A stretch of DNA of 64,000 nt from Craspedostauros australis (GCA_026770025.1 JAMXDE010000003.1:2852001-2916000), one strand, 5' to 3'. Shown: positions 27,332-38,548, counted from the stretch's first letter. A program made the numbers and translations. The notes: a model not told the origin generated them from the sequence alone.

Positions 27332-30300
27332 CTACTTCCAGTGTCGCCGGATGCCATAGACGTTTTTGGCAGATGCAAGGTCTGTAAACTCGCGGCTTGG
27401 TCGGATGAACTTCCGCGCCAACCTCCTGTCTTCGTTGTTGTTGTCGTAGTTCACATCGTACGTGCCATCGCTGTGACGATTGATAACCGCGCCCTTCCAC
27501 CACCGTCTTGTCTTGCCCTTCCATCTGCCATCCACCCGATCACCGATCTCGAATGCAATACTCGTATCATCATTCTTCGACGCTGGGGAAGGCTGGGTGC
27601 TTCCTTCTGCTGCTGCCAGAAATATCGCCGTTGTTGCAATCTTCCCAACGTCGGGCAGGAAGGACCGAGGTAACAGAGATACGAGTAAGCTTGAAGCCGC
27701 CTCCTTCTTCATATTCGCCTTTGCCTCCGCCCTTTCATCATTGATGGTCGTTCCTGGCAGAAATGACGGTGGCATTGGCGATGGCGATAGCAAAAATGGC
27801 TTCGACACCAGCACTCGACAGATGGACATGCCATCGCGGTTGGCACACGGCCCTTTCCAGAAAGCGCCACCGTTAGGGACCACGGTGTACGGTCGAGACA
27901 GCAGCTTCACGATGTACTCCTGCGTCCATCGCAAGCTGTCCTCATCAGACAGAGCCACCCAATTGCCAAACTTGTTCTGGCGCAGGATCTGATGTCTGCG
28001 TTGGAACCCCGCATCACCCGTGGCTTGATCGGATGCCGACAATGCCTTCTCCAGGACAGACCAGCACACCGCCGTCTGAAAGTCTTTTGGTAGGCCAAGG
28101 TATCGCAACCACAGCCGATGGTGTCTCAATGCGGCCTTTGACAACCTCTTGTTGCCACGATGGTAATCCAACCATCTCGATTGCTCATACAGATGTGGTG
28201 CATGCAACCGGTCCGATACGAGCACATCTTCGAGACCGGGTGCGGCCAGGCTGTTGATGTATTGTGCCGTTTGTGTCACGCGCAGCCGGGATAAGTTCAT
28301 CTCCCATGGCCCCTTCGCGATGGATCCATCGTCGAGGTCCTTGCAGAATTGGGATTGCGATGTCAGCATGGAAAACATGAGGAATCCAATGCAAAAAACC
28401 ACCGTTGTAGTCATTACAGTCAACCCAAATAGACGGGGCGCATGGCGCAGCACCGGGTCGTTGGCTCCCATCGACTCAGAGGGGACCAGAGATGCGATAT
28501 ACATGGCGAATAGAATGGCGAGCACACAACCGTAGGTGTAGGCAACCTTATCTCTCACATTCTTCAACGTTTCCGACAAGAAGCGTGGCCATGGTGCGTA
28601 GTCGTCCTTCTCCTTATGATCCACCACGGTGCCAAGCATGGATGCTGGCATGTACTTCAATGGTCCGATCCTGGCCTTGACGAATGATTGCAGGTCGATG
28701 AACATGAAGCCACCCTGGTCATGCATCATTCGGAACGCCGTGCTGCGCCAGTACGTCCACCCCCATTGGCCAGCTGTTGAGGTGGCTGTGGTTCCGGTTG
28801 CTGGTAGTTGTGATGAGGAATGCGATGATTTGGTCTGTGCCGATGTGCCCGTGCTGGATGGTGCGCCGTCTGTTCGGGTTTTGGATATACCATACGCACT
28901 TTGATACGGCGCGTTGCCAATGGTCTGCGGGGCGTGCTTCAATTCTGGCCACGTGAAGCCCCAATGATCGTATCGAATGGCATACACTGGACCATCCGGC
29001 AAGGATCTGGAAAACTTGGAGAATCCTTGTGAGAGGTCGTGGTCCGGACGGCTCACGAAGGAGATGATCAAGACGGATCGTTCGTGACCGAGGCTGTGCC
29101 CGCCTCCTCTATGTTTCAATGCCGAGCTGTACAGCAGACCGTGTCCTGCGTTCCAAATGCTTGTCCCCGCGACAGGGAATCCTCCCTGCTGGTTGTTGTT
29201 CCTGCAGTAGTGAGTGCCAGGTGCCACCCACGTACTTCCCATCGTTGTGACTGCGAAGACATGGCAGCGATCGTGTGCGTACGAATGCATGTGTGTTAGC
29301 AACATAATTTGTCAGTCGTTGGTAGTCGTTAGAAGACGTTGGTTGGTTGATAGATCAGAGCATTGTACGAGTACTTAGAATTGTAGGATGGTGAAGGAGA
29401 AAATGTGAGTGACTGTGAAAGTGATTGTGCGGAGATTGTGACTAGAACCAAGTGCGTAGATGGTGCAAGGAACGGCGCTGAAGCCAGCCAGCCAGCCAAT
29501 CATCCATCCATACTGTGCAATACAAGAATCTACCCCCAATATTCGCACACCCACCTGCACTGATGCCCTCACTCACCTGTGTCCTGCAAGGGAATCAGCA
29601 ATGTGTACAAATGCGCAAAGCTTCGCCCGTACAGCACCGCGCTTCGCGATTCCCCCGAATCATGATGCCAGTACTGCTCTTCAGCACCTTCCTTGCTCGT
29701 GATGGTGCTGAGTTCCACCAGCGCAAAATCGGGCCCCAGCAATCCCTCCAGGACCTTCTCCAGCAGCGGATTCTGCGTCGTCAGCCGATGCAGCATCTCC
29801 TGGATGATGGGTTGCTCCGCGACGTCCAATCCGAAGGAGAAGCGGTTCTTGTAGGAAATGACCGGAATGTTCTCAGTGACGCGGATGCGTTCATTCTTCC
29901 ACAGTACGTAGTCACGCAGATTCCACAGGAATTGTTGGTCGAGGAGGCCGGGGAAGACGGCACCTCCGTGATGCAGCATGTGGTCCATGGCATGATCCAC
30001 CAGCGTATCCGAGATCGTGCTGCTCCCAGTCACGTTGGTAGGCGCACTTTCCTCCTTCCAATTGCTGTTTGCATCAGAAGCATCGCCTTCATCATCAGCA
30101 ACGCCGATTTCGCCGTTGGTGGCTTGTGCGGCCGTGGGCACCGCCATGGGGATAGTGATGGCATCTCGATCGTGGGCCGTGACGTCCGTGCAAACGAAGG
30201 ATTCGTATGTGAGCTCCTCTTCGGATCGCTTCGGCCATTGCGATGCGGGCTCCTCCTCCCTCCATTGCACGACCTCGGTCAGATACCTGTGGATGTACCT

Positions 30301-30534
30301 ATCATGGAACTGGACGGAAAAGTGAAGACTCGCGAGGATGCAGCATGATAGGAATACGACGCATTGGAATGCGATGTGGTTGATCGTGGCGATGGAGACG
30401 TGAGAGCCTGCCGCGGTGCTTGATCCGCGCGCACTCGCAGATGCGGTGCTGCTGCTGGTAACAACCCTGCGCTTCGTGACGACGCGACGAGTGGTCATTC
30501 TTGTTGTCCCTGGAGTCGACGTATCGTTCATCAT
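27332..30534 (-). CDS. Membrane-anchored 2-oxoglutarate/Fe(II) dioxygenase (PhyH-like) with C-terminal Tudor-like domain
   Basis: Two exons, 30534-29577 and 29250-27332, joined across a phase-1 intron, encode 958 residues. The join restores LLIPLQDT-VTTMGSTWVAPGTH, the usual core of phytanoyl-CoA-dioxygenase-like enzymes, so the model is well supported. Iron ligands are H290/H291-D292 (YWHHDSGES) and H366 (LKHRGG), and R377 probably binds 2-oxoglutarate. An N-terminal transmembrane segment (near 50-70, CVVFLSCCILASLHF) would anchor it to an endomembrane. Two more hydrophobic segments lie near 555-575 and 593-615. A Tudor/Agenet-like module (GDRVDGRWKGKTRRWW, GTYDVNYDNNNED) lies near 890-945. 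The hydroxylated substrate is unknown. The fusion of dioxygenase, membrane and Tudor-like parts is unusual. Confidence 0.85.
29251..29576 (-). other. Intron of the PhyH-like dioxygenase gene
   Basis: 326 bp. The donor on the minus strand is GTGAGTGAGG and the acceptor is TCTTCGCAG. Removing it keeps frame (phase 1) and restores a conserved motif across the junction. It contains TACGAGTA at 29366-29373 (plus strand). Confidence 0.9.
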
Positions 30535-31327
30535 GTTGTTGGCTCTCTCTCTCTCTCACTCTATCGTTCTATCGCTCTATTCGTACAGAGTGTGGAACTG
30601 GAGCTTCAGGGTGAAAGCATGCACCCTCGTGTGTATAATACGGAAGGTATGCTGAAGATGCAGACGTGCAGATGACCTCTCCTTGCTGCCAACGCCTCTT
30701 GCCCCCTCTCTGTTGTCGGTTGTGGGTCTCAGCGATCAATTGTTGAAGTTGCTCGCACTGGTAATCGTGACGAACACATCCTCAAATCGCACAGAACGAC
30801 GAAGATGAGAAGAGAGAAGATCCAACGAAGATTCGTTCGTTTTGGGAGATAGCCGTATCCACCGAAACTAGAAAAAAACGTTCAAGCCAACCTCCAGCCA
30901 TCCTGTTCGAAGAGTTGTCTGTCGCAAGACGTGGTGAATGTGACACAACGCACAGTCCTGTCCACCAAACAGTGATCATGGGCGTGCCTCTCTTCAGAGT
31001 GGAGCAAGAATGATACGAGGATACTGTAGGGTAGAGTGCAGGCAGCTATTATTCTGGAGTCCGCTGCTACTCCTGCTCCTTGCTTCTTTTCTCGAATCGA
31101 CTCCCTGTGTGTCATTTCGCCCTTCCCCATTCGAGATGCGAATTTGTATAATACTGTATCTTCGCAATGAACCAGTCGTACTAATATGTATCCCCAACAA
31201 CTTTCTCCTGAAGTGTGTGATGCGCGCATGCTTTTTGTGCAATGCACGGCAGACTACACCATCCCATCTGCATGCAAATATGGTCCCCATTCCACGCACA
31301 TGCTCACGTGGTCGCTGTCACACCCCA
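30535..31327. other. Intergenic region, no gene seen
   Basis: The upstream region of the dioxygenase gene and 3' flank of the pseudouridine synthase gene. A CT-rich run (CTCTCTCTCTCTC) sits just upstream of the dioxygenase start, near 30543-30560. No supported gene. Confidence 0.6.
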
Positions 31328-33481
31328 CTATCGATCCTCAAGCTGCTTCCTCGACCATGCCGCTCCTTGTGTGGACACCACCTGGCCCAGCCAGGACGGT
31401 TCGCCATCCATTCGGAATGTCATGTCTTCCCCCGTCTTGGGATGCGGCAACGTAATCTCCACAGCCCAAAGGCACAGTCTCGCATGCGGATTCTTGTTGG
31501 GATCCGACGTCTGCGCCAAAGGATCTGCGATGGGATGTTGGGTGTAGTGCCCGTATCGCACATCGCCCCAAATCGGATGCCCCATCTTCTTCATGTGCTT
31601 GCGCAGCTGATGCTTGCGTCCCGTGATGGGGAACAGATCCATGACCGTGATCCAACCGTCGGACTGGACCATCGTGCGATCGGAAGATCGCGAATACCGC
31701 ACGACGCTGTACTTGGTGTGCGCCGTCTTGCCGCCCATGCCGTCCGTGCACTCGCCATTCTTGGGTTCCACCTTGCCCGTCACCAGCGCCCTGTATCGTT
31801 TGTGACATTTCTTTTCAGCAAATGCCAGTTTGAGATTGCGTTCTGCCATCTTGGTTTTGGCAATGACGAGCAGTCCGCCGGTCGGGCTGTCGAGGCGATG
31901 GCACGGAACTGGTTTCGTCAGCACGTGATCGTCATCGTCGATCGTCGCGCATGGTGTTCCTTTGCGTCGATCTCCTTTGTGAGAAGGTATCGCCGTATCC
32001 TTCAACGCCATGAGCAAGTTGCTGCGGTAGAGACTGGGCGATTCCCCTTGCACCACCATGCCCTGCGGCTTGATGACGATCGCCATGTGCGGGTCTTGAT
32101 GCACGATCTGCAGTGGCGTGCTCCACATGGTGGTGGATTTGATTGCCTTGGCTGGTCCTGGCGGGAGCTGAGAATGAAAATGCTGCGACCGATGGTGGCA
32201 GATAACAGCGGTGGAGGAACGGAATGTCCGGATGCAGGTGGAACAAATAACGTGCGTGGCGTTCATGGCACCGATCTTGGATTCCATGGGCGCACCGAGC
32301 GAGTCGGCAGATTTCTTGGGTTGCTGCTGTTGCTGCTTCCGGATCTGTCCGTCGGCTGCAGCTGTAGCTGGTCGGGCCGTGTTGTTGCTGGCACCTTTCG
32401 CTCCCTTGCGACTGTGGTGGGCAGCAACAACGCACCACTTGACGAGGTGAACGAGCTGTTGGGAAAGCAACTGCTGGCGCATTTGACGGGTGTGACGAAT
32501 GGGATTTCCCTGCTCCATATCGACGTTGGTGTCGGTGTTGACATCGTCAGCGTCATTCTCAGACTTGCCTTCATGAGACTTGCGATTGTGCGCAACAAGC
32601 ACGATGGTGCCACGGGATAGGTAGAAGAGCTTCCCTACATTCACATTCGTCAGCTTGTCGAAAGACTTCTCGTCGTTTGCGTCGTTTGCGCTGTCCGCCC
32701 CTGCGTTCTTCTTGTGGCCCTGCTTCGGTGCTGCCTTGTGTTTGAGAGGCAAAGCGATGCGCTTGGTCGTGTCATCCTTGGGATACACCATGTACAGATC
32801 GTAGTCTCCGTCTTGGATGAGATCCTGGTTGCCCTGAACCCCCAGTCCAAACCCTATGCCGAACCACCCCTCGTAAGGAATGCGGATGCCATGTTTCAGC
32901 ACGAACTTTCGCATGCCCTTGGTCTTGGTTTGGTCAGCGGATTGGGCGTCCACGGCATCAGCATTGTACGGCGAGATGTGGCTGGATCTCCACAATCCCG
33001 GTTTGGGTGCTGGAGTGCGTCGCTTCTTCGCCTTTGGCTCGTCTGTGTGCTGCACATTCGAAGGAGCGGTGTCATTTCGGGAGGTCTGCGGACTTCTCTC
33101 CTCATCCTCTCTGTCAACGTGGTCACTTGGCTGGCTGTGTGACTGAGACTGCAGCGGAGCCGTTGGTTTGGCATTGCTTGACTTGTCCATCTGAATGGCG
33201 TTGCTTTCCACCTTGCGCAGGACTCTGGATGGAATCTTGGTCGTGCGCCCCTGCACTGGCTTTGACTCCGTTGTTGCAGGATGCTCGTCCATGAATGAGA
33301 CGGCTCGCACGCTGATTGGCTTGTCGTACGATGAACCGCGGCTACCGCCGTTATCATCACTGCCAGCGTGGACGCTGCTATCGTCAATGTTGGCATCGTC
33401 TTTGACGCCATCGCAGTCGGGCTGCTGCTGGTGTTCCTGCTGTAACATGATGCTGTGGTTGTGTGTCGCAAGTTCCCGCAC
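31328..33481 (-). CDS. RluA-family pseudouridine synthase with C2H2 zinc finger
   Basis: A 717-residue enzyme that would isomerise uridine to pseudouridine in RNA. The catalytic segment HRLDSPTGGLLVIAKT has Asp531. VHQDPHMAIVIKPQGMVV opens the catalytic domain near 460, and ITGRKHQLRKHMKKMGHPIWGD is the conserved late motif. N-terminal to the catalytic domain lies a C2H2 finger, C413-x2-C416 with His429/430 and His434/436. Further N-terminal are a possible nuclear signal (KAKKRRTPAPK) and an uncharacterised region near 190-350 interrupted by acidic and Gln-rich insertions. RluA enzymes in bacteria often carry an S4 domain; here a finger and a large N-terminal extension take its place. The target RNA cannot be told from sequence. 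Confidence 0.9.
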   Translation of the reverse strand: MRELATHNHSIMLQQEHQQQPDCDGVKDDANIDDSSVHAGSDDNGGSRGSSYDKPISVRAVSFMDEHPATTESKPVQGRTTKIPSRVLRKVESNAIQMDKSSNAKPTAPLQSQSHSQPSDHVDREDEERSPQTSRNDTAPSNVQHTDEPKAKKRRTPAPKPGLWRSSHISPYNADAVDAQSADQTKTKGMRKFVLKHGIRIPYEGWFGIGFGLGVQGNQDLIQDGDYDLYMVYPKDDTTKRIALPLKHKAAPKQGHKKNAGADSANDANDEKSFDKLTNVNVGKLFYLSRGTIVLVAHNRKSHEGKSENDADDVNTDTNVDMEQGNPIRHTRQMRQQLLSQQLVHLVKWCVVAAHHSRKGAKGASNNTARPATAAADGQIRKQQQQQPKKSADSLGAPMESKIGAMNATHVICSTCIRTFRSSTAVICHHRSQHFHSQLPPGPAKAIKSTTMWSTPLQIVHQDPHMAIVIKPQGMVVQGESPSLYRSNLLMALKDTAIPSHKGDRRKGTPCATIDDDDHVLTKPVPCHRLDSPTGGLLVIAKTKMAERNLKLAFAEKKCHKRYRALVTGKVEPKNGECTDGMGGKTAHTKYSVVRYSRSSDRTMVQSDGWITVMDLFPITGRKHQLRKHMKKMGHPIWGDVRYGHYTQHPIADPLAQTSDPNKNPHARLCLWAVEITLPHPKTGEDMTFRMDGEPSWLGQVVSTQGAAWSRKQLEDR

Positions 33482-34589
33482 GGAACGTCACGTTGATGAT
33501 GCTGGACGGATGGTGACACGGGCTGGCGTCACCGAATGATTTGGTAGAGTCGTGTCTCTCTGTCCAAACGGCGAAGATGATCAATCAGCGACCCCACAAG
33601 AAGTAATTTGCTTGCGTTGACGCCGGTATGGGAAGCAACGGAAGGGTAATTCCCGTGGAGTATTGGTACGAGGAGACCAGCAATGCGAAGGGAAGGGAGA
33701 ACAACAACTGATTCTATGACGATACCGAAACGCACAGTACGAGACGTGGAGGGTGCTCCACTCACACTCACAGCCGCGTCGCGGCACAATGATGAGCCAC
33801 GACAGCCGTTGAGAAACACAAACACGGCGCGAAAAATTCAGGATTTGCGCGTTGTTGGAGGTAGATTGGTCGAGTTAGTCCAATCGACCGGATCGACCGC
33901 TTGTCACTTTGGCGCCAAAATGTGTGCCTTGTGTTGTTTTCGTGTGGCGTTGGATGGTAGCCTCCTGTCATGCCTCCACGCTGTGATTGGAGGCGACGGA
34001 ATAGAGCGCATCGCAGATGACGCAGTGCCTTTCGCTGCCTGGAGAGAGACAAAGCAATCGCACGAGTATGCTCTCTAGAGTATTGTACAGTCCATTCCGA
34101 CAAGTGGCGCTGCTGAAGATGGTGCATCCAACTATCATTTCTCAGGAGAGAGAGAGAGTACGCAAGTGGAGTTCGACGACCAATGCATGGGCCTTGTTGC
34201 CAGCACGAACGACAATTTTGACAGATGACGACGCAAGGCGGAGAGTATTCGACTTGACCATGTGAAGGGTCTGGTTCTTGACTCAGAGCGTGATTGTTAT
34301 TCTGCGTCAGGTCGGGAATGTGCAAAACATGTCTGTCGATGTGAGGTGGATGGAAACTGCCATGAGTACTGATGTATGAGCTCAACCGGCAATGCGCCAA
34401 AGAACACCACCATGCGAGATGCATTCCTTGACTTTCCATTCAACCTTTGCATCTCACATCATGGAATTGGCATCAGATGAACTTTGGGTAGAATGTGGGT
34501 CCTGTTCTATTCCGCGACGTATCGGTGATTACCAGCGTTTGCGTGTCTGTTTCTGTGTCTGTGCGCGGGCTCATGTGCGATTTCTTCCA
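33482..34589. other. Intergenic region, 1.1 kb, with E2F-like sequences
   Basis: No frame here is convincing. Two sequences resemble E2F/DP sites: GGCGCGAAAAA at 33826-33836 and the palindrome-containing TTTGGCGCCAAAA at 33908-33920. They lie about 345-440 bp upstream of the pseudouridine synthase start. Their role is inferred from sequence only. Confidence 0.45.
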
Positions 34590-34930
34590 CTACCGAATCT
34601 TGCCCATCGTTTCCTCCGTCAATCCTGGCGACATTTCGATTTCACCAACGCATCCTTCCAGCACATTGAATACGCCATTCTTGTACATCAGGGTCTTGCC
34701 ACGCTTCAGCGGTGGACAGTTGTCATCGATGTGCACAAAGTGGACGAAACGTCCCTTGGATGTGCGGATTCCACCGAAGACCGGAACACCCGGTGGCAAC
34801 TTGGCGCTGATGGCCTCAACGCCGCCGCTTCCCTTCTCCAGCAGGGTCATGTCCGTCTTGGAAGCACCATCGTACCCGATCAGAATCCAGTCGACCTCAG
34901 TGTTTTCGTCATCACGGACCTCGGCCCATG
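34590..34930 (-). CDS. Coactosin-like ADF-H domain protein, 3' exon (first exon not resolved)
   Basis: This exon encodes 113 residues of an actin-depolymerising-factor homology domain of the coactosin type. It opens AWAEVRDDENTEVDWILIGYDG, matching the coactosin start AYNLVRDDGSAVIW-x-T-x-x-YDG, and continues FGGIRTSKGRFVHFVHIDD and LKRGKTLMYKNGVFNVLEG. Such proteins bind filamentous actin. A splice acceptor (TCAACCGCAG) immediately precedes it and leaves phase 1. The frame is also open upstream to a Met at 35111, but that stretch looks noncoding. A plausible first exon is the region from ATG 35324 (MSTVPIIAGTMQ), with a phase-1 donor among several GT sites; I could not choose it with confidence. 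Confidence 0.78.
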
Positions 34931-35809
34931 CTGCGGTTGATAAGATAAGGAATGGGGTGCATTGCAATACAGTGCGTGGCGTTACAGTGCGTTGTGTTGC
35001 ACAAGCGAAACAGAGGAACATTGCGAATAGAGTGATGGAAGAAGGCAACCAAAGGAATAATCGCGGGTGAGATTCCGTCATTGAGTTGTGGCATTGATTG
35101 CGCTCAGGCACCGTGGATTACATGTTCATATGCATGCATGCACTAATGCATTCTATGCAAAGCTGTGCGTGTGTGCCAATGTACACGTGCTCTTTGCGCT
35201 CGATCCCTCCGAGGCCCGCACCTTCTGCCACCACTGGAAGCACATTGACACCGCTCGATCGCTTGACACCACCCGATCGGGGGTCCGTCTGCATGGTTCC
35301 GGCAATAATTGGGACTGTCGACATGGTTGCACTGTATAGTGTTTTGGTATGCTTTAGGGTCTGTACGAGTACTACCGTAGATGTCGTATGGTATGGCTCT
35401 TGATGTGGATGGCAGGAGCAATCAGCAAGACATGTGGTCTTCTTCGGCGTTTGGCTGCTTTTGTGGTGCCTCTCTGTTGTGGTTGCGCCAAAGAGGAGTT
35501 GGATCGAGAAACAAAGGTCGTTGTTGGTTTGTGTTCTCCGGTCTCGCGGTCATTTTCGCAAAGATCCGCCGAATTCGAAGAATTGTGGCTTCCACCACGC
35601 TTCCATTGTGCATTTACCGCAACTCCCAAGATGCTTTGGCTTTCACGATCATCAAATCAAACAAAGAACAAGCACAAAGGCAGCTCACTTCATCTGTCCT
35701 CTCTTGTTTGCTTGATACTGCACAAGGAAGTACTTTATCCATCCTCTCCTTGCGCTCATGCCGAGGGAAAACTGGTAATACGAGTATCCTAGTCACATCA
35801 TCAGCGACG
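34931..35809. other. Region holding the unresolved coactosin first exon and the next gene's leader
   Basis: The minus strand should contain the coactosin intron and first exon. TACGAGTA occurs at 35364-35371 and again at 35779-35786, the latter 24 bp upstream of the next plus-strand ATG. No other gene is supported. Confidence 0.5.
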
Positions 35810-36718
35810 ATGAATGCGCAACGACGCACATTTCGAGGACGGGGAGGGCCGACAGATGGTCGACTTCCCAAACACAATGCCAGGAGGCGCAAGGTGATAC
35901 GTCCTCCAGAAAGCAGACGATCGAAGTACGATGATGACGACAACGACGAGCATGAGCGCGCGAACAGGAGTCTGGGTGTCGACGGAGCTTCCTCGATCAG
36001 CCATTCTGATGACGATCCGATGGACGATGGTTCAGAGGAAATTCAGAACGTGGACCCATCCACCCATGACATCGCGAATGAGCGGACGCACGTCGCAACA
36101 TTCATCTCGGAGGACGAAATGAAGCTGAGAGAGGAGATGAGGCATTTGCTTTCGAGGATCAAACGACTGAGAGAATCCATCCAGCTCTCGTCGGCAGCAA
36201 TTACAAACCCCACGACTTACGAGCGCAACGTCCTGAATGTCGTCACGAAATGCTACAATGAATACCATCAGATTCTGCGGCATCATCGTTCCACGATCGA
36301 AGAGATTCAGAAGCGTGAATCTGAGGATCCGGCTCAGCAGGATGCAAACAGCAGCAGTATCGCAAAAGCAATGTCCTTGCCAATGTTCGAACTCATTCAG
36401 CATTCCGTGCAATGTGGACCGCTGACCGGATCCAACGCAGGCTACTTCAAACGATGCGGCAGCGACGTGGCAGGAACGGTTCAGAAATACTTGAACACAA
36501 TCACCGATGAATTGGAAGCGTGTAATTTCACTGAGAAACAAACGCAGGCAATTACGAAATGGAAGCAGAATGCCGAGAAGGCTGCCAGCAACGCCAAGCC
36601 ACCATCCAAGTCCGCTCTGAGGAAGCAACAGCAAGCCGCGGCTGTCGTCTCCTCCGGCCAGAATGGAAAGAAGAAGCAGGGCAAGAAGAACGGCGGGAAA
36701 GCGCACAAAGGGAAGTGA
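35810..36718 (+). CDS. Unrecognised basic 302-residue protein
   Basis: The start chosen is the Met of MNAQRRTFRGRGGPTDGRLP; the frame continues upstream but reads like leader sequence. The N-terminus is Arg/Gly-rich (an RGG-like patch) and basic, followed by an acidic segment. The centre (about 105-190) is helical and may form coiled coil (LREEMRHLLSRIKRLRESI). A globular-looking part follows (FELIQHSVQCGPLTGSNAGY). The tail is very lysine-rich (KKKQGKKNGGKAHKGK). Composition suggests an RNA- or chromatin-associated protein, but no family was recognised. Confidence 0.7.
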   Translation: MNAQRRTFRGRGGPTDGRLPKHNARRRKVIRPPESRRSKYDDDDNDEHERANRSLGVDGASSISHSDDDPMDDGSEEIQNVDPSTHDIANERTHVATFISEDEMKLREEMRHLLSRIKRLRESIQLSSAAITNPTTYERNVLNVVTKCYNEYHQILRHHRSTIEEIQKRESEDPAQQDANSSSIAKAMSLPMFELIQHSVQCGPLTGSNAGYFKRCGSDVAGTVQKYLNTITDELEACNFTEKQTQAITKWKQNAEKAASNAKPPSKSALRKQQQAAAVVSSGQNGKKKQGKKNGGKAHKGK

Positions 36719-37138
36719 CATCATCAAGGTTATGGGATGCACCCACGACTTATCGTGGACACTAATAATAGGCTGACGCCCAACCTCTACACTATATCCT
36801 TTGATTGCTCTTCTCTGCTCAGCACACTCTGTGAGTATGTAGCAGTACGTATGTGTGGCACACGCATCAAAGCTTGCCGAGGAAACGACAGTGTTTTGTT
36901 GTCTCTCTTTTTAGATGAGGGACTTCTGAAGACCCTCGAAATCATCTCGATTGAGAAACTTGGCGAACCCCACCCATCACCAACCATCACCAACCATCAA
37001 CCATCACCATAGCCACACCCACCATTCTCATGGTCGTGCGAAACCCATCAACGCAGACGATGGCCCTTTTCCATACCACGCTCCGGTACGAGCATCCGAC
37101 ACAAGAAGGACCATTCATGTTCTACGAGAGCACCCTCC
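36719..37138. other. Intergenic region between two plus-strand genes
   Basis: A 420-bp gap with a CACC/ATCACC-rich patch at about 36967-37010 and no supported gene. It probably contains the 3' flank of the basic protein gene and the promoter of the RRM gene. Confidence 0.6.
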
Positions 37139-38548
37139 ATGATGGATGGACAACCAACAATGGGAGACAAGAACAACGGAAGCAGCTTGAGCTCTGTTGC
37201 GAAGAACCTGCCCCATGAGGCGTTCATTCTGCGCTTGCCCATCAATGCGCTGTTGAACGTGTCTGAAATCGTCCTACCACAGAACGTTCTCAGCGACGAC
37301 GATGGTGGTGGTGGTGGTCAAGCACCAGATGATCATCATCAGCAGGCGCAAGGCCAGCACGCAGCGATCCTTCTCGATGAAATTGGCGCCACGGTCGGTG
37401 CCAAATACGGTGCCCAATGCGACAGTTCACATGCCACCACCACCATCCTCCGCTTTCCTTCCGACACCGTTCAGAAGGAATCGGTCGATCTGTCATCATC
37501 TCAAGATCATGCAACGCAAACTGTCGGCAAACGAATCACCATCGAACCGAGAGCTCAGCTGAAGGAGTTGGGACAAAAGGCGAGAGCCCGACTGGAGAAT
37601 GAACGAGCACGGCGTCGAGAGATCGTCGTGTTGGAGGAAACTGACCAGCCGCTGCCACCACAGCAAAAGAAGGCCAAGCGCAAGGGACCAGGCTCATCCT
37701 TGATCCCAACCCGCAAACGAACACGGCGCGCGCATGCTTCGGACCCGGCGGCCACGCCGACGTCAGCAGGACGATCCAGACGTCGACGATCCAAGTCCAT
37801 CGATCATTACCAGCCCGACATTTCGCACATTCCATCGATCCCGCGTGAAACATGCTCCACGATCGTTCAGCTGCATGGCCTGCCAACCGACGCGACACCC
37901 GAAGCCATCCGTCGATTCTTTTCCGGTTTGAAAGTCGAGTCCATCTTCACCATCCTGCCGAATCCACATCGCATCCCCATTCTGGACGCGACGCAGGATG
38001 ATTACGTGACTCCTGCCATTGCACGGTTGCCCTCGACGACACGCATCTTTGCCAAATTCAAGTCCGCGCCCGCGGCCATGCTCGCCGTGCAACGATCGTC
38101 GGAGCCCATCGCGACATCGGCGTCTCAGGATGGCGTTATCACGAAGGCCACCATCGGCGTGACGGGGGTGGAAAAGGTCATTGGTGCCTTTCTGTTTCAG
38201 CATCTGAGCCGCACGGCGATGGTGCAGCATCCTGTCGTCGACGCAAAGGCCATCGGCGTTCTATGGTCGCATGTCAATCGAGAATTGCGACTGTTTCCAT
38301 CGTCGTCACCAGTGTTGCTGGCTAAGAACGTGGAACTATCCACGCCGCTGTCTCAGTATCAATTGCTCTCCAACTACTACAACGACATAGCAGATTTGGA
38401 GGACCGGATGGTCTATCAAGTAGCTTCGGGGGAGGATGCGCGATTTCTGGAGAAAGCAATTGGAATCACGAACTCTGAGCTGCAGCTCGTGGAGAAACGG
38501 CTGTACCGACTACGGTTGGCAGTCAAGGAACAACGAAAGCGCGCCTAA
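37139..38548 (+). CDS. RNA-recognition-motif protein
   Basis: 469 residues. One RRM begins near residue 240 (TIVQLHGLPTDATPEAIRRF, an RNP2-like strand and first helix). It continues through FFSGLKVESIFTILPNPHR to an RNP1-like strand (TTRIFAKFKSAPAAMLAVQ). Basic clusters upstream (QQKKAKRKGPG, RKRTRRAH, RSRRRRSKS) suggest nuclear localisation. A short Gly run and His/Gln stretch occur near 57-73. The C-terminal 100 residues are helical (LEDRMVYQVASGEDARFLEK, ELQLVEKRLYRLRLAVKEQ). Likely an RNA-binding protein in nuclear RNA processing; the specific role is unknown. Confidence 0.8.
   Translation: MMDGQPTMGDKNNGSSLSSVAKNLPHEAFILRLPINALLNVSEIVLPQNVLSDDDGGGGGQAPDDHHQQAQGQHAAILLDEIGATVGAKYGAQCDSSHATTTILRFPSDTVQKESVDLSSSQDHATQTVGKRITIEPRAQLKELGQKARARLENERARRREIVVLEETDQPLPPQQKKAKRKGPGSSLIPTRKRTRRAHASDPAATPTSAGRSRRRRSKSIDHYQPDISHIPSIPRETCSTIVQLHGLPTDATPEAIRRFFSGLKVESIFTILPNPHRIPILDATQDDYVTPAIARLPSTTRIFAKFKSAPAAMLAVQRSSEPIATSASQDGVITKATIGVTGVEKVIGAFLFQHLSRTAMVQHPVVDAKAIGVLWSHVNRELRLFPSSSPVLLAKNVELSTPLSQYQLLSNYYNDIADLEDRMVYQVASGEDARFLEKAIGITNSELQLVEKRLYRLRLAVKEQRKRA

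Noticed and set aside
33683-34078. A 131-codon plus-strand frame next to E2F-like sequences
   Set aside because: No domain and atypical composition; the start falls in the upstream region of the minus-strand pseudouridine synthase gene.
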